Shown: positions 18,453 through 25,914 of the stretch, in pieces
How the letters are laid out: every line of letters begins with the position of its first letter
Position numbering within the stretch: position 1 is the first letter of the stretch
Virus record (IMG/VR): IMGVR_UViG_3300007960_000003
Location: 1 to 48,772 of that record
Length of the DNA stretch: 48,772 bases
Source: a virus
Direction: 5' to 3' (one strand)
Translations under genes and position numbers: made by a program
The notes under the pieces: model-generated
The model's input: the letters and a program-made list of their open reading frames with translations, nothing else
Databases searched by the model: none
Told to the model about the DNA's origin: nothing

Positions 18453-18869
18453 TTATTCTTCAGACTTAAAGTTCTCGTAATCAGACATAATCTTATCTAA
18501 TACTTTTACAACGGCAGTATTCTGTCCATTACTTATGAATAGTTTTCTAATATCTTTTAAAATAGTTAGTTTAGCAGTAATTGCAGTTATTTTTGGGCTA
18601 TCTTTCATTAATTCAAGAAGTTGTTCCATTTCCCCAGTAAACCGATTACCAGAAGGATCTACATTATTTTCAAGTTTTATACTTACACCTCTTTGAGTGA
18701 GAATCCAATTACCATTTTCATTTTCAACTAAACCTTGAGTTTGTAAACTTGTCATAACAGGATTAATTGCTTTTTGTGGTTGTTGTATTGAATAAGCAAT
18801 TTCTTTTATAGTCATAAAATTTGCTTGCATTTTTAATGTAGCTAAAATTTCTTTTTGTAGTTCTGTCAT
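18453..18869 (-). CDS. Winged-helix protein
   Basis: A 138-residue protein. The first ~65 residues read as a winged helix: 'EILATLKM', 'TIKEIAYSIQQPQKAINPVMTSLQTQGLVE', then a wing 'NGNWILTQRG'. A helical region follows. It may be a DNA-binding regulator or a subunit that works with the adjacent helicase, with which it is tightly spaced. Confidence 0.6.
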   Translation of the reverse strand: MTELQKEILATLKMQANFMTIKEIAYSIQQPQKAINPVMTSLQTQGLVENENGNWILTQRGVSIKLENNVDPSGNRFTGEMEQLLELMKDSPKITAITAKLTILKDIRKLFISNGQNTAVVKVLDKIMSDYENFKSEE

Positions 18870-18870
18870 T

Positions 18871-19197
18871 TTATTTTCCTTTAATTATTTTAAACATATT
18901 TATAAAGAAATTAATTACTTTTCTCCAAAAAGTAATTTTTATTTTCTTCTTAGGTTGTTCTTGTATTTCTTCTATTGAATTATATATTTTAAGGACAACA
19001 TCTATACCACGACCTTTCAACTCTTTTTCTGGAAACCATACTTTACCAGTTGTAGGCCAAAAATGAATTTGTTTATAGGATTTAACTATAATAACATGCA
19101 TTCCATTATTAAATAATGTATACGGAATGTTGTTATCTTGCAATATTTTGAGCGAATCGTTATATAACGTCCATTTTCTATCGTTATAGGTTGACAT
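18871..19197 (-). CDS. Hypothetical protein with hydrophobic basic C-terminus
   Basis: A 108-residue protein. Residues about 10-65 have a mixed alpha/beta pattern ('YTLFNNGMHVIIV...HFWPTTGKVWFP') that resembles small ssDNA-annealing or nucleotide-handling proteins, while the C-terminus is Lys- and Phe-rich and may associate with membrane or nucleic acid. It starts a sub-block after a 67-base gap that may contain a promoter, though no convincing one was seen. Confidence 0.6.
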   Translation of the reverse strand: MSTYNDRKWTLYNDSLKILQDNNIPYTLFNNGMHVIIVKSYKQIHFWPTTGKVWFPEKELKGRGIDVVLKIYNSIEEIQEQPKKKIKITFWRKVINFFINMFKIIKGK

Positions 19198-19264
19198 GAT
19201 AATTTCCTTTTAGTTAATTGTTTAATATAGGTTAACATAAAATAATCTAATAATCAACCGATAA

Positions 19265-20122
19265 TTAAAACAATCTTTCATAAAGTTTACATCCCTTTCT
19301 CTGAACGTTTTCTGGGATTCTTATAGCGTCTGAAGTATGTCCACAAGACCACTCACCCTTATCCTCAATTGTTCCAAATTTACACGTATGACAATTTTTA
19401 TCTGGTGGTATTAGTTTAAAACAAACATTTTTAGCCGAACACATCCTACATTTATAAAAGTCTATCTTCTTGCTAATTTTATACATTGGTTTATCGGAGG
19501 TAATAATATCCAATATTTTTTGTTTTAAAAAATCAAATTGTTTTTTATCAAAATGGTATCTTAAATAAACCCGTTCTTCTGTATTTTTATTTGTAGCTAT
19601 AAACAACGTTCTTTTTAAACCTAAATACCCCATGTATAATTGAATTTGCCCCCAATAAACAGTCGAATAATCCTCTAAACCAACTTTTAACAGTTGTTTA
19701 AAGTACTGCTCTTTCATGGTTTTATATTCACCCAGATGTTCTGTTTTTTCACATCCTGGTAAGTTGATTATACGACTATCAATATGCCCTTTGGAGTGAC
19801 CAGTAAAGTGAACTATTTCTTCTTGGTACTCACCTCGTTTACCTGTTGCCGGAATTTTATTTCCATCCTTTAACATGTAAACTTCAGCGCCAATATTTTT
19901 TAAATCGTGTATAATTCGTGGTTCTTCTAAATCACCCCTATCAAATATTCTTTGTGTTCTAGGAGTAATATATTCTGTATAAGCCCACCTAAAAGACAAC
20001 CATAAATAGTTATAACATTCATGTCCAACTTGGGACATACCTAGATAAGGTCTTTTCTTAACCTTAATTTGATGTCCTTCTATAGCTGTTTCTATTGGGT
20101 TTACATCTGGTATAGCAACCAT
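19265..20122 (-). CDS. PD-(D/E)XK exonuclease (Cas4/RecB-like)
   Basis: A nuclease of 285 residues from the chosen start. The active site is visible as 'GHIDSR' (112-117, Asp115) followed by 'EYKTMK' (132-137, Glu-x-Lys). Cysteines near the N-terminus (Cys36) and a Cys-rich C-terminus ('KCRMCSAKNVC...CHTC...C') suggest an iron-sulfur or zinc cluster as in Cas4-type enzymes. The start at 20122 is preferred because TAATG couples it to the upstream stop; the upstream in-frame ATG at 20149 lies inside the previous gene. It likely works with the Sak4-like ATPase and DUF669 protein in recombination. Confidence 0.85.
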   Translation of the reverse strand: MVAIPDVNPIETAIEGHQIKVKKRPYLGMSQVGHECYNYLWLSFRWAYTEYITPRTQRIFDRGDLEEPRIIHDLKNIGAEVYMLKDGNKIPATGKRGEYQEEIVHFTGHSKGHIDSRIINLPGCEKTEHLGEYKTMKEQYFKQLLKVGLEDYSTVYWGQIQLYMGYLGLKRTLFIATNKNTEERVYLRYHFDKKQFDFLKQKILDIITSDKPMYKISKKIDFYKCRMCSAKNVCFKLIPPDKNCHTCKFGTIEDKGEWSCGHTSDAIRIPENVQRKGCKLYERLF

Positions 20123-20361
20123 TATTGATCGCCTACTAAAATATCCCAATCTTCTTGAGAGTATTGATGTTTAATTTGTTGTAAAAATTTATAAACTTCC
20201 AATTCGTCCAGTGCATTAAAACAATACAATGCTTCTTTTAAAGTATCTGTATTTTCTGGAGGAACTTCCTTAAGACGTAATAAAATACTATAAGATTGTT
20301 TTATATCTACATCTTCTAAAAGTTCAAATAATTGTTCTAATTTTGGTTTTGTTAAGGACAT
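20122..20361 (-). CDS. Hypothetical small helical protein
   Basis: A 79-residue acidic, all-helical protein. It starts 1 base after the stop of a 59-residue gene and its stop shares a base with the exonuclease start (TAATG). Such tight coupling suggests a nuclease partner. No family was recognised. Confidence 0.6.
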   Translation of the reverse strand: MSLTKPKLEQLFELLEDVDIKQSYSILLRLKEVPPENTDTLKEALYCFNALDELEVYKFLQQIKHQYSQEDWDILVGDQ

Positions 20362-20362
20362 T

Positions 20363-20542
20363 TTATATTATATTCCTTAGTACGCTAAAAATAGAATTTC
20401 GCATCATTCTGATTTCTGGGTCTTCTTTATCCGGTGGAACATCGTGTAATGGATTCTGCATTGTAGTTTTAATCCATTTTGCTTCTTTTTCGTTTAATGT
20501 TAATTGAACATAAATCGGTTGAATTAATTCTGCTCTAGCCAT
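20363..20542 (-). CDS. Hypothetical small protein
   Basis: A 59-residue ORF starting M-A-R-A-E-L-I-Q-P, with a good ribosome site (GGGAGA) and the promoter-like inverted repeat (20566-20622) just upstream. It ends one base before the next start. A helical C-terminus follows a Pro-rich middle ('NPLHDVPPDKEDPE'). The N-terminal 'VQLTLNEKEAKWI' fragment is reminiscent of helix-rich adaptor peptides. No family was recognised. Confidence 0.6.
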   Translation of the reverse strand: MARAELIQPIYVQLTLNEKEAKWIKTTMQNPLHDVPPDKEDPEIRMMRNSIFSVLRNII

Positions 20543-20565
20543 AATTTTCTCCCAAAGTTTTATAA

Positions 20566-20622
20566 TTTAAAGGTACTTACAACTAAATTAAACGGAATTT
20601 ACAAAACATAAGTACCTTTAAA
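20566..20622. promoter_or_regulatory. Perfect 14-bp inverted repeat containing AAAGGTACTTA
   Basis: The arms TTTAAAGGTACTTA (20566-20579) and TAAGTACCTTTAAA (20609-20622) are perfect inverted copies, separated by 29 bases. The arm carries the AAGGTAC core that also lies upstream of promoters at 24090, 27396 and 31074. It sits in the only sizeable gap of the recombination operon, before the 59-residue gene. It may be an operator, an activator site, or an RNA hairpin that reduces transcription out of the upstream ssDNA-binding protein gene. Confidence 0.65.
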
Positions 20623-20647
20623 ATTTTAAATAAACAGGGTTAATTTA

Positions 20648-21223
20648 TTACATTTCCCAAGGTGGTTTTTCAGCAGCTGCCACTTCACCACCTCCATTAG
20701 ACTGACTTTCTACTTGTGCTGTGTTTGTTGGTGCTTGCTGTGTTGTTTCAACAGGTTTTTGTTCCTGTTTTTCAGTACCTTGTGTATTAGCACCAGAAGC
20801 ACCCTGTACAGGTTGATAATTTTTGATTTCATTTTTTGGTGGATATTGTCCATCTGCTGGAATAACATCAATATCTAATAACATCGGTATTTCATGTAAC
20901 TGCATTGTATCTTGTACGGTTACTAGTTTACACGCACGAATAATAGTTGCTAATTCACGATTTGCCATATTAACTGCTTTTTCATTTTTATTCCATTTAT
21001 GAAGCATAGGCCATACAAATTTACCTGAAGCATCTTCACCGTGTTCTAAACCTTTACCCATTAATTCGACTTTTAACTGAATATAACGATTTCCAGGAGT
21101 AGACGCAGAATCTTTAATTTCACTATCCACTATTTTACCATAATATTGATCTTTTTGTACTGGATCAAAATTAATCATATCATTATGTTGACTAGAATCG
21201 AATTGTTCACCTAATTCGGCCAT
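20648..21223 (-). CDS. DUF669-like single-stranded DNA-binding protein
   Basis: A 191-residue protein. An OB-like beta-rich domain (residues about 20-135) is followed by a low-complexity Gln/Thr/Pro linker and a conserved tail ending Pro-Pro-Trp-Glu-Met, a typical ssDNA-binding-protein acidic/aromatic tip for partner docking. DUF669 proteins often lie next to Sak4 annealases, as here (15-base gap). It would coat ssDNA during replication and recombination. Confidence 0.8.
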   Translation of the reverse strand: MAELGEQFDSSQHNDMINFDPVQKDQYYGKIVDSEIKDSASTPGNRYIQLKVELMGKGLEHGEDASGKFVWPMLHKWNKNEKAVNMANRELATIIRACKLVTVQDTMQLHEIPMLLDIDVIPADGQYPPKNEIKNYQPVQGASGANTQGTEKQEQKPVETTQQAPTNTAQVESQSNGGGEVAAAEKPPWEM

Positions 21224-21238
21224 TGTATTTCTCCTAAA

Positions 21239-22021
21239 TTAATTATTAAACGAAGTTTTTAAAGCAGAACTAAAACTGTTCCAATTTAAATCTATTACAT
21301 CTGGTAAAGAATATCTATTACCAGCTACATAAGCAGGGGTTCCTACTAAATGAAGTTTGTTTGTTTCACCAAGGTCTGTTGCACGGGCAACTCCACCTTG
21401 ACCTTTTTTGTCACTACCTTTTTTACTAATGTAAACCTTTTTATTAGCAAAACCAATTATATCCGCCCATTCACATAATAGATCTTTTGCACCTGTTGTT
21501 TTCTTTGGTTGGTGCAATTTCATTTCAAATCTATCATAAGGTTCGTGCATTGGATCATTAAATGGTACTACTACACTATGGCAAATAATTCCAACTATCA
21601 TATTTTTTTCTGTATTTAAATAGTTTAGTAGTTTAAGTATTTCCCTCCAGTAATTAGTTGCTAACGTATAACCTTTACCATAACCACCAGCAGCTAGTTC
21701 TATTGTTTTAACATTATCATCTTTACATATTTTTTTATGTATTAAATGTTCTAACCAATCTGCACTATCCAAAATAATACTTTTAAATTCATGTTGCTGA
21801 CTACAAAGTACTGTTAGAGCTTCTTTTACTTCTTCATAGGAAGTTGCTAATGGAAAGGATTTAGTATCCAAACCTTTTAACCCATCTTCAGTTTGAACAA
21901 AAATGGGATTTGGTGCTTGCGAAAAAAATGTGGACTTACCAACTTTTTCACCACCATGTAATAACATTCTAGGTGGTGAGTTATGTTTGGTATCTTGTAT
22001 ACTGCTTAAATTAATTGGCAT
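21239..22021 (-). CDS. Sak4-like RecA-fold ATPase (recombination)
   Basis: A 260-residue RecA-like ATPase of the phage 'AAA_24' type. Walker A 'GGEKVGKS' is at 23-30, Walker B is likely 'SIILDSADW' (about 80-88), and a 'SPK'-like region follows. Sak4 proteins anneal or promote strand exchange in partnership with a DUF669 ssDNA-binding protein, and the two genes are adjacent here. It is preceded by a small-gene run and followed closely by the partner. Confidence 0.82.
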   Translation of the reverse strand: MPINLSSIQDTKHNSPPRMLLHGGEKVGKSTFFSQAPNPIFVQTEDGLKGLDTKSFPLATSYEEVKEALTVLCSQQHEFKSIILDSADWLEHLIHKKICKDDNVKTIELAAGGYGKGYTLATNYWREILKLLNYLNTEKNMIVGIICHSVVVPFNDPMHEPYDRFEMKLHQPKKTTGAKDLLCEWADIIGFANKKVYISKKGSDKKGQGGVARATDLGETNKLHLVGTPAYVAGNRYSLPDVIDLNWNSFSSALKTSFNN

Positions 22022-22031
22022 TTTATGCTCC

Positions 22032-22409
22032 TTAGGAAATTATTTTTACAGTAGGGGTGGATAGTTTACGTTCTGCCCAATTTTGAACAACATAACTATC
22101 CTCTGGTAATTTTTCGTAGTTACGTTTATCTATTTCAACTTTAGTTTTAAAACATGCTTTTTCTTTAGAATCTAATTCGTTCCAATGGGCTGTAAGTTCT
22201 TCTTTTTTAACTGTTAAGTTTATTTTTTCAGACGTGGATACAGTTACTTCATTTCCAAATAACTCTTTGTGGTATGTTCCTACTTTACCCTGACCAATTT
22301 GAGTAGCTATTTTTAAACGCAGTTCCATCTCACGTTTTCTTGTATGTTCTAAAACAGTAACACAATCTTTCCATTCTTTAAACTCTTCCTGCGTAACTAA
22401 AGTACTCAT
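22032..22409 (-). CDS. Hypothetical helical protein
   Basis: A 125-residue, mostly helical and charged protein ('EEFKEWKDCVTVLEHTRKREMELRLKIATQIGQGK'), with a beta hairpin in the middle. Similar proteins of unknown role lie before Sak4/recombination ATPases in many phages. It overlaps the next upstream gene by 4 bases. Confidence 0.65.
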   Translation of the reverse strand: MSTLVTQEEFKEWKDCVTVLEHTRKREMELRLKIATQIGQGKVGTYHKELFGNEVTVSTSEKINLTVKKEELTAHWNELDSKEKACFKTKVEIDKRNYEKLPEDSYVVQNWAERKLSTPTVKIIS

Positions 22410-22642
22410 ACAACCCCCTTTTGCATTAATGCTGTTTTATTTGTTTTAATAATAAAGTCCCATCCAGCACAAAAACCTTTTTTAAATTTTCTGTTTTTCT
22501 TATATTGATTTTTTGCTGTATTTAAATCTTTAAATGTAAATATTACACTTAAAGAACTATTTAGTATACTTTTAACTGTTCTTTCAGCATATTGTTTACC
22601 TAAATCATAATTAGATAATTCTCTTTGTTTTGTTTTACTCAT
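22406..22642 (-). CDS. Hypothetical small basic protein
   Basis: A 78-residue protein with high Lys content, helical C-terminus and an internal short hydrophobic stretch. It overlaps both neighbours (4 bases downstream, 8 upstream), so it is part of the queE-to-Sak4 operon. No family was recognised. Confidence 0.6.
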   Translation of the reverse strand: MSKTKQRELSNYDLGKQYAERTVKSILNSSLSVIFTFKDLNTAKNQYKKNRKFKKGFCAGWDFIIKTNKTALMQKGVV

Positions 22643-22820
22643 TGTTATTATCCTTTTGTTGTTCTATTTCTTCTATCATATGGAGGTCACGGTCATGAAC
22701 TTCGCACCAGACTTCACCTGGATTATCCACCAATTCAAATTGATTCCAGTAACCTTCTTTACCCATATAAACTAATGTTTCATGCTGATGTTTAAAGTTA
22801 TAATGTTTACCAATCAACAT
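22635..22820 (-). CDS. Hypothetical small protein
   Basis: A 61-residue protein with a small beta-rich core ('GKHYNFKHQHETLVYMGKEGYW') and a charged tail rich in Asn/Asp. The pattern resembles small SH3-like phage proteins. The start shares a base with the queE stop (TAATG). Confidence 0.6.
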   Translation of the reverse strand: MLIGKHYNFKHQHETLVYMGKEGYWNQFELVDNPGEVWCEVHDRDLHMIEEIEQQKDNNNE

Positions 22821-23503
22821 TATCTTACTCCAAGTATTTTATGAACACGTAAAGATAGTATTCTATTAGGATGACTCATTACTATATGTTGTGTTACTAT
22901 TTCATTAGCCTTTTGTTCCTCTGGTGTTTCACCATCTTTAGGCATTAAATAAACGGGTGTTTTTTCGTCCGGTTGTTGTGGAGTACCTGCTCTTTCTTGT
23001 GTCTTAGTATTTGGTATACCATTAACACAACCTTTATCTTCTACACCAACAACATATTTATAATGACCTACATTTTGAACAATATCCTCATGTAGTTTAC
23101 CAGCCTTTGGACTACAAACAATAAAAGTATCTTTCCAAGGAAATTTAGGATTAGTTAGTGTTCCATTAGTTTCAATCTGTACAGTAAAACCATTTACAAT
23201 TAATGTTTTAACTAAATCAGAAATATTTTGTAAAAAAGGTTCTCCACCTGTAATAACAATCAAACTAGGAAATTGAGGTATTTTAGCAATTATTTCTTCG
23301 ATCATTAATTCTTGTAAATTCTCACTGTACTCTGTATCACACCATGTACATTTAAGATTACATCCGCCAAAACGAATAAAAGTTGCGGAATGACCAGTTA
23401 AAAGACCTTCACCCTGAATACTGGTAAATATTTCTTTAACTAGAAATGGTCTTAACACACCATCTCTAGATAAGTCCTGCTTTGTTATTGGTTGGTTATT
23501 CAT
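22820..23503 (-). CDS. queE: 7-carboxy-7-deazaguanine synthase QueE (radical SAM)
   Basis: A radical-SAM enzyme of 227 residues from the chosen start that converts 6-carboxytetrahydropterin to 7-carboxy-7-deazaguanine. 'IQGEG' lies at 29-33, the FeS cluster is Cys48-x3-Cys52-x2-Cys55, and the SAM-binding 'GGEPF' is at 86-90. The start at 23503 is chosen because the ATG overlaps the queD stop (ATGA) and has an AAGGAA ribosome site; the in-frame ATG 42 bases earlier (23545) lies deep inside queD. It is the second gene of the preQ0 block. Confidence 0.93.
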   Translation of the reverse strand: MNNQPITKQDLSRDGVLRPFLVKEIFTSIQGEGLLTGHSATFIRFGGCNLKCTWCDTEYSENLQELMIEEIIAKIPQFPSLIVITGGEPFLQNISDLVKTLIVNGFTVQIETNGTLTNPKFPWKDTFIVCSPKAGKLHEDIVQNVGHYKYVVGVEDKGCVNGIPNTKTQERAGTPQQPDEKTPVYLMPKDGETPEEQKANEIVTQHIVMSHPNRILSLRVHKILGVR

Positions 23504-24012
23504 ATTGTTCCTTCGTAATGTAAATCTTGTTGTGGTTGATTCCACTCGGCAAAACTACTATCTGTTTCCCACATTTTAATTTTTACTAGATTACACTCGT
23601 ACTTATTTAATTCTTCTATAAGTGCATCAGCGACCCAACTTATTATATTTTCTGAAGTTGGATTAAAAGGTAAAATATGTAAATTAGCTTCTTCACCATT
23701 AGCAGCTTTTAATATTTCTCTTACAGTACGTTCGGCTTCATAACCGTTCATATTTTCATTTCCAATTGTAGAAAATATTGGATCTTTACTATGTAATAAG
23801 AAGGCATGATCTAAATTACCGATAGTATCCTTCATTATTTGCTTAAGTATTTTATAGTCTATAATAAAACCAGTTCCATTTAATACATTTTTAGAAATAG
23901 TAACTTCCCATTTATAACTATGACCATGAAAGTGTGTACAAGCTCCAGAATAGTTTGTTAAACGATGTCCAGTTTCTGTAGACATAGTTTTAGTAATTGT
24001 TCTTACAGGCAT
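23500..24012 (-). CDS. queD: 6-carboxytetrahydropterin synthase QueD
   Basis: A 170-residue protein of the 6-pyruvoyltetrahydropterin-synthase family. The zinc and catalytic pattern is visible: His16, Cys25-x3-His29-Gly-His31 (the CxxxHGH set that marks QueD function), Asp68-His69 and Glu149. It makes 6-carboxytetrahydropterin from dihydroneopterin triphosphate, the FolE product. It is longer than typical bacterial QueD, with extra internal segments as in the larger phage forms. It is the first gene of the leftward replication/modification operon, just downstream of a TTGATT-17-TATAAT promoter. Confidence 0.92.
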   Translation of the reverse strand: MPVRTITKTMSTETGHRLTNYSGACTHFHGHSYKWEVTISKNVLNGTGFIIDYKILKQIMKDTIGNLDHAFLLHSKDPIFSTIGNENMNGYEAERTVREILKAANGEEANLHILPFNPTSENIISWVADALIEELNKYECNLVKIKMWETDSSFAEWNQPQQDLHYEGTI

Positions 24013-24035
24013 TTAATTATCTCCATAAAACTTAT

Positions 24036-24064
24036 ATTATACTAAAAGTAGTTTATAAAATCAA
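24036..24064 (-). promoter_or_regulatory. Sigma70-like promoter for the queD operon
   Basis: On the minus strand, -35 TTGATT (24059-24064) and -10 TATAAT (24036-24041) are 17 bases apart. Transcription would start about 17 bases before the queD ATG, leaving almost no leader and so no room for a riboswitch. An AAGGGTACAT box lies 25 bases upstream of the -35 (ending at 24090). This is probably the main driver of the long leftward operon from queD to the ligase-like gene. Confidence 0.75.
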
Positions 24065-24089
24065 CTATTAATTTACTATTTTTTAAAAT

Positions 24090-24103
24090 ATGTACCCTTA
24101 AAA
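24090..24103 (-). promoter_or_regulatory. AARGGTACAT box upstream of queD promoter
   Basis: On the minus strand this reads TTTTAAGGGTACAT. The same core occurs upstream of promoters at 27396-27405 and 31074-31083, always on the strand of the promoter and 18-25 bases before the -35 element. It may bind a phage or host activator, or a repressor. Conservation is by eye only. Confidence 0.5.
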
Positions 24104-24113
24104 TTTAATAAAT

Positions 24114-24142
24114 TAAAAAAATTCCCCATATTTCAGGGGAAT
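24114..24142 (-). terminator. Rho-independent terminator after the four-repeat protein gene
   Basis: On the minus strand, ATTCCCC and GGGGAAT form a perfect 7-bp stem with an 8-base loop, followed directly by a run of seven T. It lies 12 bases after the stop of the gene at 24155-24868, isolating that gene from the queD operon that starts next. Confidence 0.85.
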
Positions 24143-24154
24143 CTTAAACCAGGA

Positions 24155-24868
24155 TTAACCTTTAGCAGTTTCTTTAAAAGATTCAAATTTACGTGCAAAA
24201 GTAAGGTGTTGCCAATAACGAGATGCAGTATTTTCTTTCATACCGAACTCTTTAACTAATGCAGGAACTAATTGTTTAGCAGTAGTAAACTCACTTTTAT
24301 TTTCAAAAATAAAAGTTAAGATTTCATCTGTTTTAGAATTAGTAACATAACCTTCTGCTTTATGAATACGATCATAAGCAGTATTTGCTGTTTTTTCATC
24401 AATACTAAATTCAGCTGTTAAAGATTTAATTACATCCACTCGAGGTGTATTAGCTTCACAACCAGCAACAACCATACTTTTGTATTGTTCTAAATCTTCT
24501 TTACTAATTACAGTACGAACTGGAAATGCAATTTCGTTTGCTAAACAATAACGTTTAACATGTGCACGACTAGAAGTTTTTGTTAATTCCATAGATTCAG
24601 AAACGGCTTTTACAGCAGAATTAATGTCAATTTTACCGTCTTTAATATGTTCCACGATAATACCATTGATTTTTTCTTGGCGTTCTTCTTTACTTAAGAC
24701 TTGACCTGATTCTTTTAGATAACTTTTGTAGGCCTGTACTGCTTTAAGTAATGGTAATTTAGCATGTTCCGATAACGCTGTAATAATTTCGTCTTCGGTC
24801 ATACCCTTAGCGGACATGTTTTGACACATTTCAAAAGTAGTTGGTTTATTTTCCTTTGTATTACTCAT
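24155..24868 (-). CDS. Four-repeat helical protein, putative DNA-binding
   Basis: A 237-residue protein built from four related helix-turn-helix-like units at residues about 23-52, 81-111, 142-173 and 195-228. Each shows 'hhxxLxxEhxhxxxxAxxxhxxhxxA' spacing; the third and fourth are most alike ('KSLTAEFSIDEKTANTAYDRI', and 'PALVKEFGMKENTASRYWQHL'). No catalytic motif is seen. It has its own promoter and a strong terminator, unlike its neighbours, which suggests high-level expression. It may coat or bend DNA, or regulate early genes. No known family was assigned. Confidence 0.7.
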   Translation of the reverse strand: MSNTKENKPTTFEMCQNMSAKGMTEDEIITALSEHAKLPLLKAVQAYKSYLKESGQVLSKEERQEKINGIIVEHIKDGKIDINSAVKAVSESMELTKTSSRAHVKRYCLANEIAFPVRTVISKEDLEQYKSMVVAGCEANTPRVDVIKSLTAEFSIDEKTANTAYDRIHKAEGYVTNSKTDEILTFIFENKSEFTTAKQLVPALVKEFGMKENTASRYWQHLTFARKFESFKETAKG

Positions 24869-24924
24869 TGTGTTTCTCCATAAAGTAATGTTTATTAAAA
24901 GTAGTTATTTTTAACTATGATAAT

Positions 24925-24953
24925 AATATACACCTTTTAAATTAAAATGTCTA
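24925..24953 (-). promoter_or_regulatory. Sigma70-like promoter for the four-repeat protein
   Basis: On the minus strand, -35 TAGACA (24948-24953) and -10 TATATT (24925-24930) are 17 bases apart. The leader of about 50 bases contains TAGTTA-AAAA-TAACTA, a 6-bp hairpin, and an ACTACTTTTA stretch also present before queD. Confidence 0.6.
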
Positions 24954-25115
24954 CATATTTTCTCTTTTAATTCGATTTATTTGCTTATTATCTTTCCATT
25001 TACCAAAAATTAATAAAATTACTTTTCTAATAAAATTATTATTATAACCAATCCTGGTTAATTGTAATACTACTTTTGTAATAGTTAAAATGTTTTTATT
25101 TTTATAATATTTCAT
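24951..25115 (-). CDS. Possible small basic protein
   Basis: An open frame of 54 codons starting M-K-Y-Y-K-N, rich in Lys, Asn and Ile, with pI clearly basic and a short hydrophobic stretch in the middle. It overlaps the upstream gene by 14 bases but has no visible ribosome site, and the AT-rich composition makes chance ORFs likely. It fills an otherwise empty 230-base gap. Confidence 0.3.
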   Translation of the reverse strand: MKYYKNKNILTITKVVLQLTRIGYNNNFIRKVILLIFGKWKDNKQINRIKRENM

Positions 25116-25353
25116 TTTTATTAATATGTTCCATTAATTTTTTTATATATATATTAGGATGCATGATAAACATACCATTAGAAACAATTATTTGTCTTTC
25201 TTTACCAAAGAAAACATTTAACCATCTATTATAATTATATCTAAATTCATCCGATACTTTAACATTTTCACTTAATGAGATAACTTGTTTATATTCAAAC
25301 ACATTAAATGACTGGATAATTTCCATACCTTGTAATCGGTTAAAGGTTATCAT
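25102..25353 (-). CDS. Hypothetical small protein
   Basis: An 83-residue protein with an N-terminal beta/alpha pattern ('MEIIQSFNVFEYKQVISLSENVKVSDEF') and a helical C-terminus. It begins immediately after the stop of the 53-residue Cys-rich gene. No family was recognised. Confidence 0.5.
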   Translation of the reverse strand: MITFNRLQGMEIIQSFNVFEYKQVISLSENVKVSDEFRYNYNRWLNVFFGKERQIIVSNGMFIMHPNIYIKKLMEHINKNEIL

Positions 25354-25515
25354 TTAAATATTCTCCAATGAACAACTGTCTGGTATTTCATAATCACCTG
25401 AACCATCTCTACAAAGTTTCTTATTTGTTTCCTTACAATAAGCTTCATATTGTCTGAATTCATCCTCGAAATGAGGGCATTCATCACAAAAATCTATTTC
25501 AACTAATTTACTCAT
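25354..25515 (-). CDS. Small Cys-rich protein, possible metal binder
   Basis: A 53-residue ORF with Cys10-x2-Cys13, and Cys22, Cys29 and Cys44 later, starting M-S-K-L-V-E-I-D-F-C-D-E-C. A GGAGA ribosome site precedes the ATG and the stop abuts the next ATG directly. It resembles short zinc-binding phage proteins of unknown role. Confidence 0.6.
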   Translation of the reverse strand: MSKLVEIDFCDECPHFEDEFRQYEAYCKETNKKLCRDGSGDYEIPDSCSLENI

Positions 25516-25718
25516 TTGTGTCTCCCAATCCAACTAGTGAAAACATTTTGGATTTTTCTTTATTTAAAATAAAAGTAGAGTCTTTTTCTAACCATATAGG
25601 TTTACTTAAATTAATACTGTAATAACCTGATTTATTAATAGTGTAAATAACTATATTTTCATCCTGTTTAGGTAATTCTTCCCAAGGAAAAAATTGTAGA
25701 GTTATCTTTATTACTCAT
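25508..25718 (-). pseudogene. Small gene with apparent +1 homopolymer frameshift
   Basis: The ATG at 25718 opens a frame that stops after 16 codons. After a run of six T on the coding strand (A6 at 25688-25693 on the plus strand), the adjacent frame continues open to 25508, overlapping the next ATG in the same 'AATGAGTAA' junction that lies at the upstream end. Removing one T gives a 69-residue product starting M-S-N-K-D-N and containing F-P-W-E-E-L-P, then 'IVIYTINKSGYYSINL'. The span of 211 bases is one more than a multiple of 3. It is either a sequencing error or a real mutation. Confidence 0.6.
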
Positions 25719-25914
25719 TTACTAGCTCTATACATTGTTTACATTTAAGATCACGTCCATCTTTAACATCTAAATCTATCGTAAATAAACCACATACATT
25801 ACCAATTGAACATGCAACAATATACTTACATTCTTCATAGGGATGCTTTAATTCAGAACCACAATAAACTGGGTCATCATATATTTCAACTTTTAAGTTA
25901 ACAATAATACTCAT
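25711..25914 (-). CDS. Hypothetical Cys-rich protein
   Basis: A 67-residue protein from the preferred start at 25914, whose ATG overlaps the upstream stop (ATGA) and has an AGGA ribosome site. An in-frame ATG 9 bases earlier is less likely. A beta-rich core is followed by a 'CKQC' C-terminus, with other Cys at about 18, 29, 35 and 41, suggesting a metal-binding fold. Confidence 0.55.
   Translation of the reverse strand: MSIIVNLKVEIYDDPVYCGSELKHPYEECKYIVACSIGNVCGLFTIDLDVKDGRDLKCKQCIELVNE

Noticed and set aside
24013-24035. PreQ1-type riboswitch before queD
   Set aside because: The predicted leader is only about 17 bases, too short for a riboswitch aptamer.
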